In this document: positions 18,211 through 27,001 of the stretch, piece after piece
Layout of the letters: the number at the start of each line of letters is the position of its first letter
How positions within the stretch are numbered: position 1 is the stretch's first letter
Assembly (NCBI RefSeq): GCF_001428825.1
Contig: NZ_LMIT01000013.1
Location: 558,167 to 622,166 of the forward strand
From: Nocardioides sp. Root240
GTDB lineage: Bacteria; Actinomycetota; Actinomycetes; Propionibacteriales; Nocardioidaceae
Direction: 5' to 3'
DNA: 64,000 nucleotides
The notes under the pieces: generated by a model
The model's database searches: none
What the model saw: the letters and a program-made list of their open reading frames with translations, nothing else
What the model was told of the DNA's origin: nothing
Made by a program: the position numbers and the translations under genes

Positions 18211-19711
18211 GCACCACGACCCGATCGACGAGCTGACCCGTTTCGGGGCAGGGTTCGGCTCCGCCACTCCCGGAGGCGACATGCCCCTCAGTGCATCCGA
18301 CGTCCGACGCCGCGGCGACCAGATCCGCCGCCGCCGTACCGCCCTGGTGGCGGGGGGCGCCGCGCTCGCCGTCGCCGCCGTCGCGGTCCCCGTGTTCGCG
18401 GTGATCGGCAACGGCAACCCGCGTGCCGACCGCGACAACGTCGCGGTGGAGACGCCCGTGCTCGCCCAGGGCGACCTGCTCCGCGACGCCGACACCCAGT
18501 ACGAGATCGGCCGGCTCGGTGCCTTCCGCACCACGGAGACGTTCGAGGGCGACGGCCAGGCCGTCTACCTGCCGTGCCAGCAGGCGAGCCAGAGCTCGCT
18601 CGGCGCCACGAACAGCTTCACCCGGACCTGGACCTACCTGCCCGACCACCAGCCCGGCGACACCCTGGAGCCGGACATCACGAACGACGACCTCACCCAG
18701 ATGGTCGCCGACTTCGAGACCGAGGAAGCCGCGCGGGCCGCCTACGACCAGTTCGCCGAGTGGATCGTCGACTGCGACGGACACCTGCCGGGGGCCGACG
18801 AGGTGCACGTCTCCCCGCAGGGCCGCACGGTCGAGGTGAAGGACGCCGACGCGGTGATCTACGACCTCAACTGGGGTCCGGTGCCGAAGAACCTCGACCC
18901 GACCGGCGACTTCGCCTACATCAGCGAGACCGGCCTGCTCCTCGAGGGGACCCGGATCTCGGTGCTCTCGGTGAAGATCGTGGGGATGGACTACAACTGG
19001 CTCGACGAGGACGGTGGATCTCCGGTCAAGCGGATGCTCCCCACCGTCGCCGAGCGGCTGGCACCCGGCGCCCTGAAGGACGAGCCGAGCGCGCCGACCA
19101 CGACCGAGCCGGCCGAGGACACCACGACCACCGACCCCGGGACGACCGACCCCGTCATCTCCGACGACTTCCCGATCTTCGAGGGCTGGCCCGAGGATGC
19201 CGGCGACGGGGACGGCCGGGTCGGACCGGAGCGGACCGACGAGGCGCTCGGTCTCGAGGCCTGTGGCGTGACGGCGGACGACCCGCTCTACACGGACAGG
19301 ATCACCGCCCGCTACGACAACGCCGAGGACTACCGCAGCCGCACTCTGACCACCTACGCCAGCCCCGACGAGGCCGTCGCCGCGGTCGAGGCGATCCGCA
19401 AGGTGTACGCCGAGTGCCCCGTCGGCCCGGTCCGCGACGACGGGTTCACCCCGAACTGGGCCGTCAAGGACACCCAGGTCGGCGGCCAGTCCTTCGCCGT
19501 CCTCGGCTGGGACGAGCTGGACGGCGCGGCGACGCCCTACGGCGACGTGACCCTCGTGGTCCGGCTGGGCAGCTCGGTGCTCGTGGTCGTCCACGCCGGC
19601 GAGGGTGGCGCCCCCGGCGGCGGCGACGACCAGCGAGCGGTCGACCAGATCGTCCAGGAGTCCGGAGCCGTCGTCTCGGCGATGTGCACGTTCACGGCCG
19701 CCGGCTGCTGA
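18203..19711 (+). CDS. Single-pass membrane protein, probable regulatory partner of the SigE-family sigma factor
   Basis: 502 aa. The N-terminus (MPEHHDPIDELTRFGAGFG, about 50 residues) is cytoplasmic, then RRRRTALVAGGAALAVAAVAVPVFAVI forms one membrane helix (about 38-63). Two exported, presumably repeated sensor-like regions follow (about 75-290 and 330-502), joined by a low-complexity TTTEPAEDTTTTDPGTTDP linker. No zinc-binding HxxxCxxC anti-sigma motif is present, so if it restrains the sigma factor it does so by another fold. Translational overlap with the sigma gene supports a joint function. A similar but shorter protein accompanies the second sigma gene at 31665. Confidence 0.75.
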   Translation: MPEHHDPIDELTRFGAGFGSATPGGDMPLSASDVRRRGDQIRRRRTALVAGGAALAVAAVAVPVFAVIGNGNPRADRDNVAVETPVLAQGDLLRDADTQYEIGRLGAFRTTETFEGDGQAVYLPCQQASQSSLGATNSFTRTWTYLPDHQPGDTLEPDITNDDLTQMVADFETEEAARAAYDQFAEWIVDCDGHLPGADEVHVSPQGRTVEVKDADAVIYDLNWGPVPKNLDPTGDFAYISETGLLLEGTRISVLSVKIVGMDYNWLDEDGGSPVKRMLPTVAERLAPGALKDEPSAPTTTEPAEDTTTTDPGTTDPVISDDFPIFEGWPEDAGDGDGRVGPERTDEALGLEACGVTADDPLYTDRITARYDNAEDYRSRTLTTYASPDEAVAAVEAIRKVYAECPVGPVRDDGFTPNWAVKDTQVGGQSFAVLGWDELDGAATPYGDVTLVVRLGSSVLVVVHAGEGGAPGGGDDQRAVDQIVQESGAVVSAMCTFTAAGC

Positions 19712-19724
19712 ACCGCAACCGACG

Positions 19725-19760
19725 ACGAAGGCCCGCCACCGTGGGGTGGCGGGCCTTCGT
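19725..19760 (+). terminator. Bidirectional terminator between the sigma-partner gene and sucD
   Basis: Perfect 16-bp stem ACGAAGGCCCGCCACC / GGTGGCGGGCCTTCGT with loop GTGG, between two converging genes. Confidence 0.85.
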
Positions 19761-19775
19761 GCGGTGCTCAGTGCG

Positions 19776-20672
19776 TCAGAGCGACTGCAGGATCTCCCGC
19801 GCGAGGGCCGCGGTCGCGGACGGCGTCTTGCCGACCTTGACGCCGACGGCCTCGAGGGCCTCCTGCTTGGCGGCCGCGGTGCCGGCGGAGCCCGAGACGA
19901 TGGCGCCGGCGTGGCCCATGGTCTTGCCCTCCGGGGCGGTGAAGCCCGCGACGTAGCCGACGACCGGCTTGGTGATGTTGTCCTTGATGTACGCCGCGGC
20001 ACGCTCCTCCGCGTCGCCACCGATCTCACCGATCATGACGATGAGCTTGGTCTCCGGGTCGTCCTCGAAGGCCTGGAGGGCGTCGATGTGCGTGGTGCCG
20101 ACGATCGGGTCGCCGCCGATGCCGATGGCGGTCGAGAAGCCGAAGTCACGCAGCTCGTACATCATCTGGTAGGTCAGCGTGCCCGACTTGGACACGAGAC
20201 CGACCGGGCCCTTGCCCGCGATGGTGTGCGGCGTGATGCCGGCGAGCGACTCGCCCGGCGTGATGATGCCGGGACAGTTCGGGCCGATCATCCGGGTGGA
20301 CTTGCCCTGCAGGTAGGACCACACCTCGGCGGTGTCCTGGACCGGGACGCCCTCAGTGATGACGACGATCAGCGGCATCTCGGCGTCGATGGCCTCGATG
20401 GCGGCGTCCTTGGTGAAGGCCGGCGGGACGAAGAGCACGGACACGTCGGCGCCCGTCTCCTTCATGGCCTCGGCGACCGTGCCGAAGACGGGGAGCTCGA
20501 CGTCGTTGCCGTCGTGGTCCTTGTGGGTCACCGTGGTGCCGGCCTTGCGCGAGTTCACGCCACCGACGATCTGGGCGCCCGAGTCGAGCATGAGGGCGGT
20601 GTGCTTGGCACCCATGCCGCCCGTGATGCCCTGGACGATGATCTTGCTGTCCTTGTTGAGGTAGATGCTCAT
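19776..20672 (-). CDS. sucD: Succinyl-CoA ligase (ADP-forming), alpha subunit
   Basis: 298 aa. CoA-binding Rossmann domain begins SIYLNKDSKIIVQGITGGMGAKHTALML, typical of SucD. The phosphohistidine loop is GKTMGHAGAIVSGSAGTAAAK (His near 250), and GPNCPGIITPGES is the second conserved loop. With SucC it converts succinyl-CoA to succinate with substrate-level phosphorylation. It begins 18 bp after the sucC stop with AGAGAGCAGAAGAAG as ribosome site, so both are one operon. Confidence 0.97.
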   Translation of the reverse strand: MSIYLNKDSKIIVQGITGGMGAKHTALMLDSGAQIVGGVNSRKAGTTVTHKDHDGNDVELPVFGTVAEAMKETGADVSVLFVPPAFTKDAAIEAIDAEMPLIVVITEGVPVQDTAEVWSYLQGKSTRMIGPNCPGIITPGESLAGITPHTIAGKGPVGLVSKSGTLTYQMMYELRDFGFSTAIGIGGDPIVGTTHIDALQAFEDDPETKLIVMIGEIGGDAEERAAAYIKDNITKPVVGYVAGFTAPEGKTMGHAGAIVSGSAGTAAAKQEALEAVGVKVGKTPSATAALAREILQSL

Positions 20673-20690
20673 CTTCTTCTGCTCTCTATC

Positions 20691-21857
20691 TCAGGCGTTC
20701 GCCAGCTCGGCGGCCTTGTCGGCCGCGCCGTCCATGGTGTCGACCTGCGTCACGAGCGGGTGGTTCAGCTCGTTCAGGATCGCGCGGCCGGCCTCGACGG
20801 CGTTGCCGTCGAGACGGACGACCAGCGGCTTGGTCGCCTTGTCACCGAGGAGCTCGAGGGCGCCCTTGATGCCGTTGGCGACCTCGTCGCACGCGGTGAT
20901 GCCACCGAAGACGTTCACGAAGACCGACTTGACCTGCTCGTCGTTCAGGATGACGTCGAGGCCGTTGGCCATGACCTGGGCGTTGGCGCCACCGCCGATG
21001 TCCAGGAAGTTGGCCGGCTTCACGCCGCCGTGGTTCTCGCCGGCGTACGCGACGACGTCGAGGGTGCTCATGACCAGACCCGCGCCGTTGCCGATGATGC
21101 CGACCTGGCCGTCGAGCTTGACGTAGTTGAGACCGAGGTCCTTGGCCTTCGCCTCGAGCGGGTCGGCCTCCTCGCGGATCTCGAACTGCGCGTGGTCGGG
21201 GTGGCGGACCTCGGAGGCGTTCTCGTCGAGCGAGACCTTGCCGTCGAGTGCCTCGAGCTTGTCGCCGGCGAGCCGCGCGAGCGGGTTCACCTCGACGAGC
21301 GTGGCGTCCTCCTCGACGAAGACCTTGTAGAGGTTCTCGATCATGGTGACGGCCTGCTCGAAGACGGGCTCCGGGAAGCCGGCCTCGGTGGCGATCTCGC
21401 GCGCCTTGGCGGCGTCGACGCCCTTGCCCGGGTCGATCGCGATCTTCTTGACGGCGTCGGGGTTGGTCTTCGCGACCTCCTCGATCTCGACACCACCCTC
21501 GACGGACGCGATGCAGAGGTACTGGCGGTTCGACCGGTCCAGCAGGAAGGAGAAGTAGTACTCCTCCTCCGGCGGGGTGGCCGGCGTGACGAGGACCCGG
21601 TTGACCGGGAGGTCCTTGATCGTCAGGTTCAGGATGTCCGTGGCGTACTGGAAGGCCTCGTCAGGGGTCTTCGCGAGCTTCACACCGCCGGCCTTGCCGC
21701 GGCCGCCGGCCTTGACCTGCGCCTTGATGACGGTCACGCCACCGATCTTCTCGGCGGCGGCCTTCGCCTCCTCGGCGGTCTCGACGACCACACCGATGGT
21801 GGTGGTCACACCGTGCTTCGCGAAGAGCTCCTTCGCTTGGTACTCCATCAGGTCCAC
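20691..21857 (-). CDS. sucC: Succinyl-CoA ligase (ADP-forming), beta subunit
   Basis: 388 aa, standard length. N-terminal ATP-grasp domain (MDLMEYQAKELFAKHGV...VIKAQVKAGGRGKAGGVKLA) and C-terminal ligase domain (LDIGGGANAQVMANGLDVIL, VFVNVFGGITACDEVANGI, PLVVRLDGNAVEAGRAIL) are intact. It is the first gene of the sucCD operon and is divergent from the M23 peptidase gene, the same arrangement as Rv0951/Rv0950c in M. tuberculosis. Confidence 0.97.
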   Translation of the reverse strand: MDLMEYQAKELFAKHGVTTTIGVVVETAEEAKAAAEKIGGVTVIKAQVKAGGRGKAGGVKLAKTPDEAFQYATDILNLTIKDLPVNRVLVTPATPPEEEYYFSFLLDRSNRQYLCIASVEGGVEIEEVAKTNPDAVKKIAIDPGKGVDAAKAREIATEAGFPEPVFEQAVTMIENLYKVFVEEDATLVEVNPLARLAGDKLEALDGKVSLDENASEVRHPDHAQFEIREEADPLEAKAKDLGLNYVKLDGQVGIIGNGAGLVMSTLDVVAYAGENHGGVKPANFLDIGGGANAQVMANGLDVILNDEQVKSVFVNVFGGITACDEVANGIKGALELLGDKATKPLVVRLDGNAVEAGRAILNELNHPLVTQVDTMDGAADKAAELANA

Positions 21858-22194
21858 TGAAACGTCCTCACATCTGGGTCAGAGGGTTGGTGCGCACCGT
21901 GGCACACCCCCGGGCACCCTAGTCCTGACCCGCGAGTAGGACGAGTCCGTGAGACGCGACGTGACACGGCTCACGAGCCGCGCACTGCTTCGCACGGCCT
22001 CACGACCCCCGCGCTGGTGCTCCACAGGTCGGGCCGGAGGATTTCGGAGCGAGGTTGCTATCGGATATGGTCGGCACGCATGTTTCACCCGGCTGTCACC
22101 GTGCAGCCACCTCTCTTCCGAGCCAATCGGGCGCCTCGGGTGGGTGTGGGTCGAAACCGGCCTGCACGATCGTCCCCCAAGGAGTCAGCAGTCG
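21858..22194. other. Divergent intergenic region between sucC and the M23 peptidase gene
   Basis: 337 bp without a convincing gene. It must hold the sucCD promoter (left) and the peptidase promoter (right, with a leader that could exceed 100 nt). I looked for a c-di-AMP (ydaO-type) riboswitch, which often precedes cell-wall hydrolase genes in actinobacteria, and did not find its conserved blocks. A 40-codon frame starting at ATG 22080 overlaps the peptidase start but has no ribosome site and no recognisable protein. Confidence 0.5.
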
Positions 22195-23268
22195 ATGGGT
22201 AGCCACCGAGCGGATCACCGCGCGCCGCAACCCGCGCCTGCCTCCACGGAGTCCGGGAGCGCGTACGTCGGCAAGCGGGCCGCTCGTCGCCCCGTCGACA
22301 CCGAGCAGCCGAGCACCTACGTCGGCAAGCGGGTCGCCCGCCCGGCCGAGCCGGTCGCGCCGGTCGTCCCTGCTTCGCCAGTAGTGCCGGTGGCCATCGG
22401 CCTGGACCGGGCGCCCACGGTCGAGCTCCCCGCGCTGCGCGACATCCCGCTCTTCGACCCGCTGGTCGACTCCTCGACGTCCCAGCTGCGCGCCATCCAG
22501 CCCGCCGGCAAGCGTCGCGCCGTACGCCATGCCGGCAGCCGCGGCCCCCTCTTCAAGGGCCTGCCCACGCTTCCCGTCGCCGTCGGCGTCGCGACCCTCG
22601 CGGTCGCGGTCGGCGGCGCTGTCGTCTCCGCCGACCCCCAGCTGGCCGCCAACGCCGACCGGGTCACCGCCTCCAACGCGATGACCGGCTCCTTCGGCAA
22701 CGGCTCGGTCTCCGACCGGGTCGAGACGCTGAGCCGCGACTCCGACCGCGACGCCCTCCAGCAGGGCGGCGGTGACCTGAAGGACGCGGTCACCAAGATG
22801 GACGCGGAGCGCAACTCGGCCCTCGACAGCCTCGCCAAGGCCGCCGAGAAGGAAGCCGCCGAGATCGCGCTGAACCGCTGGACCCTGCCGCTGAAGAGCT
22901 ACCGCCTCACCGCGACGTTCGGCGAGTACGGCCTCTGGTCGAGCTACCACACCGGCCTCGACTTCGCCGCCCCCGTCGGCACCCCGATCTACGCCGTCAC
23001 CAACGGCACCGTCACCTCCGCGCAGTTCGACGGCGCCTACGGCAACAAGACCGTCCTCACCCTCGACGACGGCACCGAGCTCTGGTTCTGCCACCAGACC
23101 GCGTTCAACGTCTCCCCCGGCGACAAGGTCCGCACCGGTCAGCTGATCGGCTACGTCGGCGCCACCGGCCACGTCACCGGTCCCCACATGCACCTCGAGG
23201 TGCGCCCGGGCGGCGGCGACCCGGTCGACCCCGACGCTGCCCTGCGGCAGCACGGCGTCACGCCGTAA
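22195..23268 (+). CDS. M23-family (LytM-type) peptidoglycan endopeptidase, membrane-anchored
   Basis: 357 aa. After a proline-rich cytoplasmic N-terminus with two copies of a YVGKR(A/V)AR motif there is one membrane helix (TLPVAVGVATLAVAVGGAVVS, about 122-142), a short coiled region (DLKDAVTKMDAERNSALDSLAKAAEKEAAEI), and a C-terminal M23 domain. The zinc ligands are in SSYHTGLDFAAPVGTPIYA (His, Asp) and GHVTGPHMHLEVRPGG (HxH). It should cut peptide cross-links of the cell wall. ATG 22195 follows AAGGAG by 10 bp; the longer upstream frame has no ribosome site. M. tuberculosis Rv0950c is the positional counterpart. Confidence 0.9.
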   Translation: MGSHRADHRAPQPAPASTESGSAYVGKRAARRPVDTEQPSTYVGKRVARPAEPVAPVVPASPVVPVAIGLDRAPTVELPALRDIPLFDPLVDSSTSQLRAIQPAGKRRAVRHAGSRGPLFKGLPTLPVAVGVATLAVAVGGAVVSADPQLAANADRVTASNAMTGSFGNGSVSDRVETLSRDSDRDALQQGGGDLKDAVTKMDAERNSALDSLAKAAEKEAAEIALNRWTLPLKSYRLTATFGEYGLWSSYHTGLDFAAPVGTPIYAVTNGTVTSAQFDGAYGNKTVLTLDDGTELWFCHQTAFNVSPGDKVRTGQLIGYVGATGHVTGPHMHLEVRPGGGDPVDPDAALRQHGVTP

Positions 23269-23279
23269 CGCGCGACCGC

Positions 23280-25727
23280 CTAGAGCTTCTCCACCGGCGC
23301 GTACCTCAGCAGCAGCCTCTTCACCCCGTCGGACCCGAAGTCGATCGACGCGACGGACTTGTCCCCGGCACCCTCGACGGACACCACGGAGCCGAGCCCG
23401 AACGAGTCGTGGGTGACCTTGTCGCCGGGCGCGAGGACCGGGATGGCCCGGGACGGCTTGGACTTCGAGGCGGCGTCGGCGCGGGCGGCGGCGGAGCTGA
23501 AGTTGCGGCGGCCGGCGGCGGTGGGGGCGCCGAGGCGGTTGCCGGAGGGGCCGCTGTCGTCGTAGCGGCCGGCGGAGCCGTAGGCGGGGCGGGACCAGCG
23601 CGTCTGGTCGGCCTCGGTACGACGCCAGTCGACCAGGTCGATGGGGAGCTCGGTGAGGAAGCGGGAGCCCGGGTTGTGGGCGGGGGCACCCCAGGCCGAG
23701 CGGACGACGGCGCGTGAGACGTAGAGCCGCTGGCGGGCGCGGGTGATGCCGACGTAGGCCAGGCGTCGCTCCTCCTCCAGCTCGGGCCGGTCGCCGAGGG
23801 CACGCGAGTGCGGGAAGACGCCGTCCTCCATGCCGGTGAGGAAGACGACGGGGAACTCGAGGCCCTTGGCGGTGTGCAGGGTCATCAGGGTGACCACGCC
23901 GTTGTCGGCGGGGGCGTCCGGGTCGTCCGGATCGGGGGCGTCGGGGATCTGGTCGCTGTCCGCGACGAGGGCGACCCGCTCGAGGAAGTCGGAGAGGCCG
24001 GGCTCGACGGTGCCGGCGTCGACGTCAGCGGGGTCGGCGGACGGCCCGGCGACGGGGTCCTCGGCGAACTCCCGGGCGACGGCGACGAGCTCGCCGAGGT
24101 TCTCGATCCGCGTCTCGTCCTGCGGGTCGTCGGACTGCTCCAGGCTGACGAGGTAGCCGGAGCGATCGAGGGCGGTCTCGAGGATCACGTCGGGGCGCTC
24201 GCCGGCGGCGACCATCTGCTGGAGGTCCTGGACCATCGCGACGAAGGACTCGATGTTCGTCTGGCTGCGGGTGGCCAGGCCGGGGGCGTCGCCGGCGCGC
24301 TGCAGCGCCTCCCAGAAGGTGATCCGCTCGCGCTCGGCGAACAGGTTCACCGCCAGCACGGCGCGGTCGCCGATGCCGCGCTTGGGGGTGTTGAGGATCC
24401 GGCGCAGCGAGACCTGGTCGTCGGGGTTGACCAGCATGCGGAGGTAGGCGAGGGCGTCACGGATCTCGCGCCGCTCGTAGAAGCGCACCCCGCCGACGAC
24501 CTTGTAGGGCATGCCCGTGCGGATGAAGATCTCCTCGAACACGCGCGACTGCGCGTTGGTCCGGTAGAAGACCGCGACGTCGGAGGGCTTGAGGTCACCG
24601 GCGTCGGTGAGCTTGTCGATCTCGCCGGAGACGAAGCGGGCCTCGTCGTGCTCGTCGTCGGCGACGTACCCGACGATCTTCTCGCCGTCGCCGGCGTCGG
24701 ACCACAGGCGCTTGGGCTTGCGGCTCTCGTTGCGCTCGATGACCGCGTTGGCGGCGCTGAGGATGGTCTGCGTGGAGCGGTAGTTCTGCTCGAGCAGGAC
24801 GGTCCGCGCGTCGGGGAAGTCCTTCTCGAAGTCCATGATGTTGCGGATGTCGGCGCCGCGGAAGGCGTAGATCGACTGGTCGGCGTCGCCGACGACCATC
24901 AGCTCGGCGGGCGGCACCCGGTCGGCAGGTACGCCGTCGAGCGTGGTCGGGTCGTGCTCCTCGAGGTCCTGCCCGGACAGCTGGTGGATGAGGGCGTACT
25001 GCGCGTGGTTGGTGTCCTGGTACTCGTCGACCAGCAGGTGACGGAACCGGCGCCGGTAGGTCTCGCGGATCTCCGGCTTCAGCTGGAACAGCCGCACCGT
25101 CTCCATGATCAGGTCGTCGAAGTCGAAGGCGTTCGCCTCGCGCAGCCGCCGCTGGTAGGCCTTGTAGGCCGCGGCGTAGGTCTGGTCGATGCTGTTGCGG
25201 GCCTCGGCGGCCACCTCGTCGGGATCGCGCAGCTCGTTCTTCTGGTTGCTGATCCAGTGCAGCACCGGGCCGGGCTGGTAGCGCCGCGGGTCGAGTTCGA
25301 GGTCGTTGCAGACCAGGCTGATCAGCCGCTTCTGGTCCTGGGCGTCGTAGATCGAGAAGTTCGACTTCAGCCGCTCGTAGCCGAGGTGCTCGACCTCCTT
25401 GCGCAGGATCCGCACGCACGCGGAGTGGAAGGTGCTGACCCACATGATCCGGGCGCGGTTGCCCACCAGGTCGGCGACCCGCTCCTTCATCTCGGCCGCG
25501 GCCTTGTTGGTGAAGGTGATCGCCAGGATCGAGCCCGGGTGGGCCTTGCGGACCGCGATCAGCCAGGCGATGCGGCGGGTGAGCACCCGCGTCTTGCCGG
25601 AGCCCGCGCCGGCGACGACGAGGAGCGGCGAGCCCTCGTGCTTCACCGCCTCGCGCTGGGGGTCGTTGAGGCCCTCGAGGAGGGTCTCGGCGGTCAGGGC
25701 GGACGGCGCGGCGGAGGTCTCAGACAT
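23280..25727 (-). CDS. pcrA: ATP-dependent DNA helicase PcrA/UvrD
   Basis: 815 aa superfamily 1A helicase. Q motif GLNDPQREAVKHEGSPLLVVAGAGSGKTRVLTRR (Walker A about 36-48), Walker B LLVDEYQDTNHAQY (near 232), motif III VVGDADQSIYAFRGAD, motif V/VI MTLHTAKGLEFPVVFLTG and EERRLAYVGITRARQRLYV. A C-terminal Tudor-like segment (PGDKVTHDSFGLGSVVSVEG...) is present, which in PcrA/UvrD binds RNA polymerase. It acts in nucleotide excision repair and replication-fork restart. It corresponds to UvrD1 (Rv0949), also next to the M23 peptidase and sucCD in mycobacteria. Confidence 0.96.
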   Translation of the reverse strand: MSETSAAPSALTAETLLEGLNDPQREAVKHEGSPLLVVAGAGSGKTRVLTRRIAWLIAVRKAHPGSILAITFTNKAAAEMKERVADLVGNRARIMWVSTFHSACVRILRKEVEHLGYERLKSNFSIYDAQDQKRLISLVCNDLELDPRRYQPGPVLHWISNQKNELRDPDEVAAEARNSIDQTYAAAYKAYQRRLREANAFDFDDLIMETVRLFQLKPEIRETYRRRFRHLLVDEYQDTNHAQYALIHQLSGQDLEEHDPTTLDGVPADRVPPAELMVVGDADQSIYAFRGADIRNIMDFEKDFPDARTVLLEQNYRSTQTILSAANAVIERNESRKPKRLWSDAGDGEKIVGYVADDEHDEARFVSGEIDKLTDAGDLKPSDVAVFYRTNAQSRVFEEIFIRTGMPYKVVGGVRFYERREIRDALAYLRMLVNPDDQVSLRRILNTPKRGIGDRAVLAVNLFAERERITFWEALQRAGDAPGLATRSQTNIESFVAMVQDLQQMVAAGERPDVILETALDRSGYLVSLEQSDDPQDETRIENLGELVAVAREFAEDPVAGPSADPADVDAGTVEPGLSDFLERVALVADSDQIPDAPDPDDPDAPADNGVVTLMTLHTAKGLEFPVVFLTGMEDGVFPHSRALGDRPELEEERRLAYVGITRARQRLYVSRAVVRSAWGAPAHNPGSRFLTELPIDLVDWRRTEADQTRWSRPAYGSAGRYDDSGPSGNRLGAPTAAGRRNFSSAAARADAASKSKPSRAIPVLAPGDKVTHDSFGLGSVVSVEGAGDKSVASIDFGSDGVKRLLLRYAPVEKL

Positions 25728-25774
25728 GCTTCCGCCAGCCTACGGCGCCCCACCGACGCCGTACGAGCCGAGGC

Positions 25775-26134
25775 TCAGCTGCTGTGGACGGGCGACCACA
25801 GGACCGCGATGCAGACCTCCGCGATCGCGAGCACGAGCAGCCCGGCCCACAGGCCGTTGGGGATCTTCGCCTTGCGCATGTTGGCCATGACGAGCACCAG
25901 CAGGACGAGCCCGATCGTGAGCTTCACGCCGACCTTGGCGTGGTTGACCGGGTCGTCGCCGCCCTCGAGGACGCCGACCAGCAGCAGGCCCGCGAGGAAG
26001 GCGGTGCCGACGCCGTCGCGCATCACGCCGGTGACCTTCTTGTCACCGGGGCCGACCTGCGCCAGGAGGCCGCCGATCAGTGCCGAGAACCCGAGGATGT
26101 GGGCGATGAGCAGGATCAGGCGCAGGGTCTCCAT
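25775..26134 (-). CDS. Small four-helix membrane protein, unknown function
   Basis: 119 aa with four hydrophobic helices: LRLILLIAHILGFSALIGGLLA, GTAFLAGLLLVGVLEGG, VGVKLTIGLVLLVLVMANM and GLWAGLLVLAIAEVCIAVLW. The first helix has conserved-looking His and Gly residues (AHILGFSALIGG). The gene ends 47 bp before pcrA and follows the M15 peptidase gene by 30 bp on the same strand. I do not recognise a named family. Confidence 0.7.
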   Translation of the reverse strand: METLRLILLIAHILGFSALIGGLLAQVGPGDKKVTGVMRDGVGTAFLAGLLLVGVLEGGDDPVNHAKVGVKLTIGLVLLVLVMANMRKAKIPNGLWAGLLVLAIAEVCIAVLWSPVHSS

Positions 26135-26164
26135 GGCCGAACTCTATGCGGTACGACGGGCGGA

Positions 26165-27001
26165 TCAGCGCCCGGTCGCGCTGAAGTGCTGGTAGTCCTT
26201 CAGCGAGCTCCACGAGCCGCCCCAGGTCCACCCGATCCGCGTGAAGGCCCTGACGACGACGTCGCCGGGATGGATGATCCCGGGCTGCGTGCGGGTCCGG
26301 TCGAGGTACGCCGACGCGCGCTCGGGCAGCACCAGGTCGCCCTTGCTGTACGGGTTGAGGAAGGGGTTCACGTCGACCGCGAGGCCGTAGGCGTGCGCCG
26401 ACCACGACGTCTGGCCGCGGGCCGCGCGGCACACCAGCCCGGCCGTGTTGTTGCCGTCGCCGGTGGGCGGCGCCTCGAGGTCCGCCGTCGTGGGGAGCCG
26501 CATCTCCTCGATCGGGTACGACGCCCGGAACAGCGTGCGGAACACCGACACCACGTTGTCCGCCTGGTCGGCGGCGACCACCAGCTCGCCGGTGTGCACG
26601 CCGCCGTCGAAGCCCCGGAAGGTCAGGTTCAGGTAGGCCAGGTAGGCCAGCGCGACCGGGCACGCGGGCGACCAGGTCGCCCCCATGCGCGTGCGGATCG
26701 CGGGCGTCACGGCCCCGACCGTCGCGTGGAACCGCCCGTCCGCGGGCGGGGGCAGCAGGTCCGTGGTGCGGAAGCGCCGCACGCGCAGCGCCTTCGGCGT
26801 CGGCAGGACCTCGCCGAAGCCGTCGGCGGTGCGGGGCAGCGCGTGGACACCCAGCTCCCAGGCGGAGTACCGCGGACCCGGGTCCGCGGGCGCGCTCGAG
26901 CTCGGCGTACCCGCCGTCGTCGGCGCGGGGGCCGGCTCGGGCGTGTCCGAGCAGCCCGCGAGCAGCACCGCCGCGGCAACGGCCGCGGCGAGCGCCCTCA
27001 C
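26165..27001 (-). CDS. M15-family D-alanyl-D-alanine carboxypeptidase-like lipoprotein
   Basis: 278 aa from GTG 27001. A lipoprotein signal (ALAAAVAAAVLLAGCSD) gives lipidated Cys near 17, followed by a Pro/Thr/Ser linker. The C-terminal domain has the M15 zinc site: SWSAHAYGLAVDVNPF (His and Asp) and DYQHFSATGR (final His). It probably trims peptidoglycan stem peptides outside the membrane. The GTG overlaps the response-regulator stop as GTGA, so translation is coupled to the two-component genes and the peptidase may be part of their output. The longer frame from 27025 adds eight residues that spoil the signal peptide. Confidence 0.86.
   Translation of the reverse strand: MRALAAAVAAAVLLAGCSDTPEPAPAPTTAGTPSSSAPADPGPRYSAWELGVHALPRTADGFGEVLPTPKALRVRRFRTTDLLPPPADGRFHATVGAVTPAIRTRMGATWSPACPVALAYLAYLNLTFRGFDGGVHTGELVVAADQADNVVSVFRTLFRASYPIEEMRLPTTADLEAPPTGDGNNTAGLVCRAARGQTSWSAHAYGLAVDVNPFLNPYSKGDLVLPERASAYLDRTRTQPGIIHPGDVVVRAFTRIGWTWGGSWSSLKDYQHFSATGR

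Noticed and set aside
21949..22194. c-di-AMP (ydaO) riboswitch or MtrA box upstream of the M23 peptidase gene
   Set aside because: The conserved blocks of the riboswitch were not found, and the TTCAC...GTCACC direct repeat near 22083-22101 is too weak a match for an MtrA site.
22017..22202. 61-codon upstream frame overlapping the M23 start
   Set aside because: No ribosome site, no recognisable product and Arg/Pro-rich composition of random high-GC frames.
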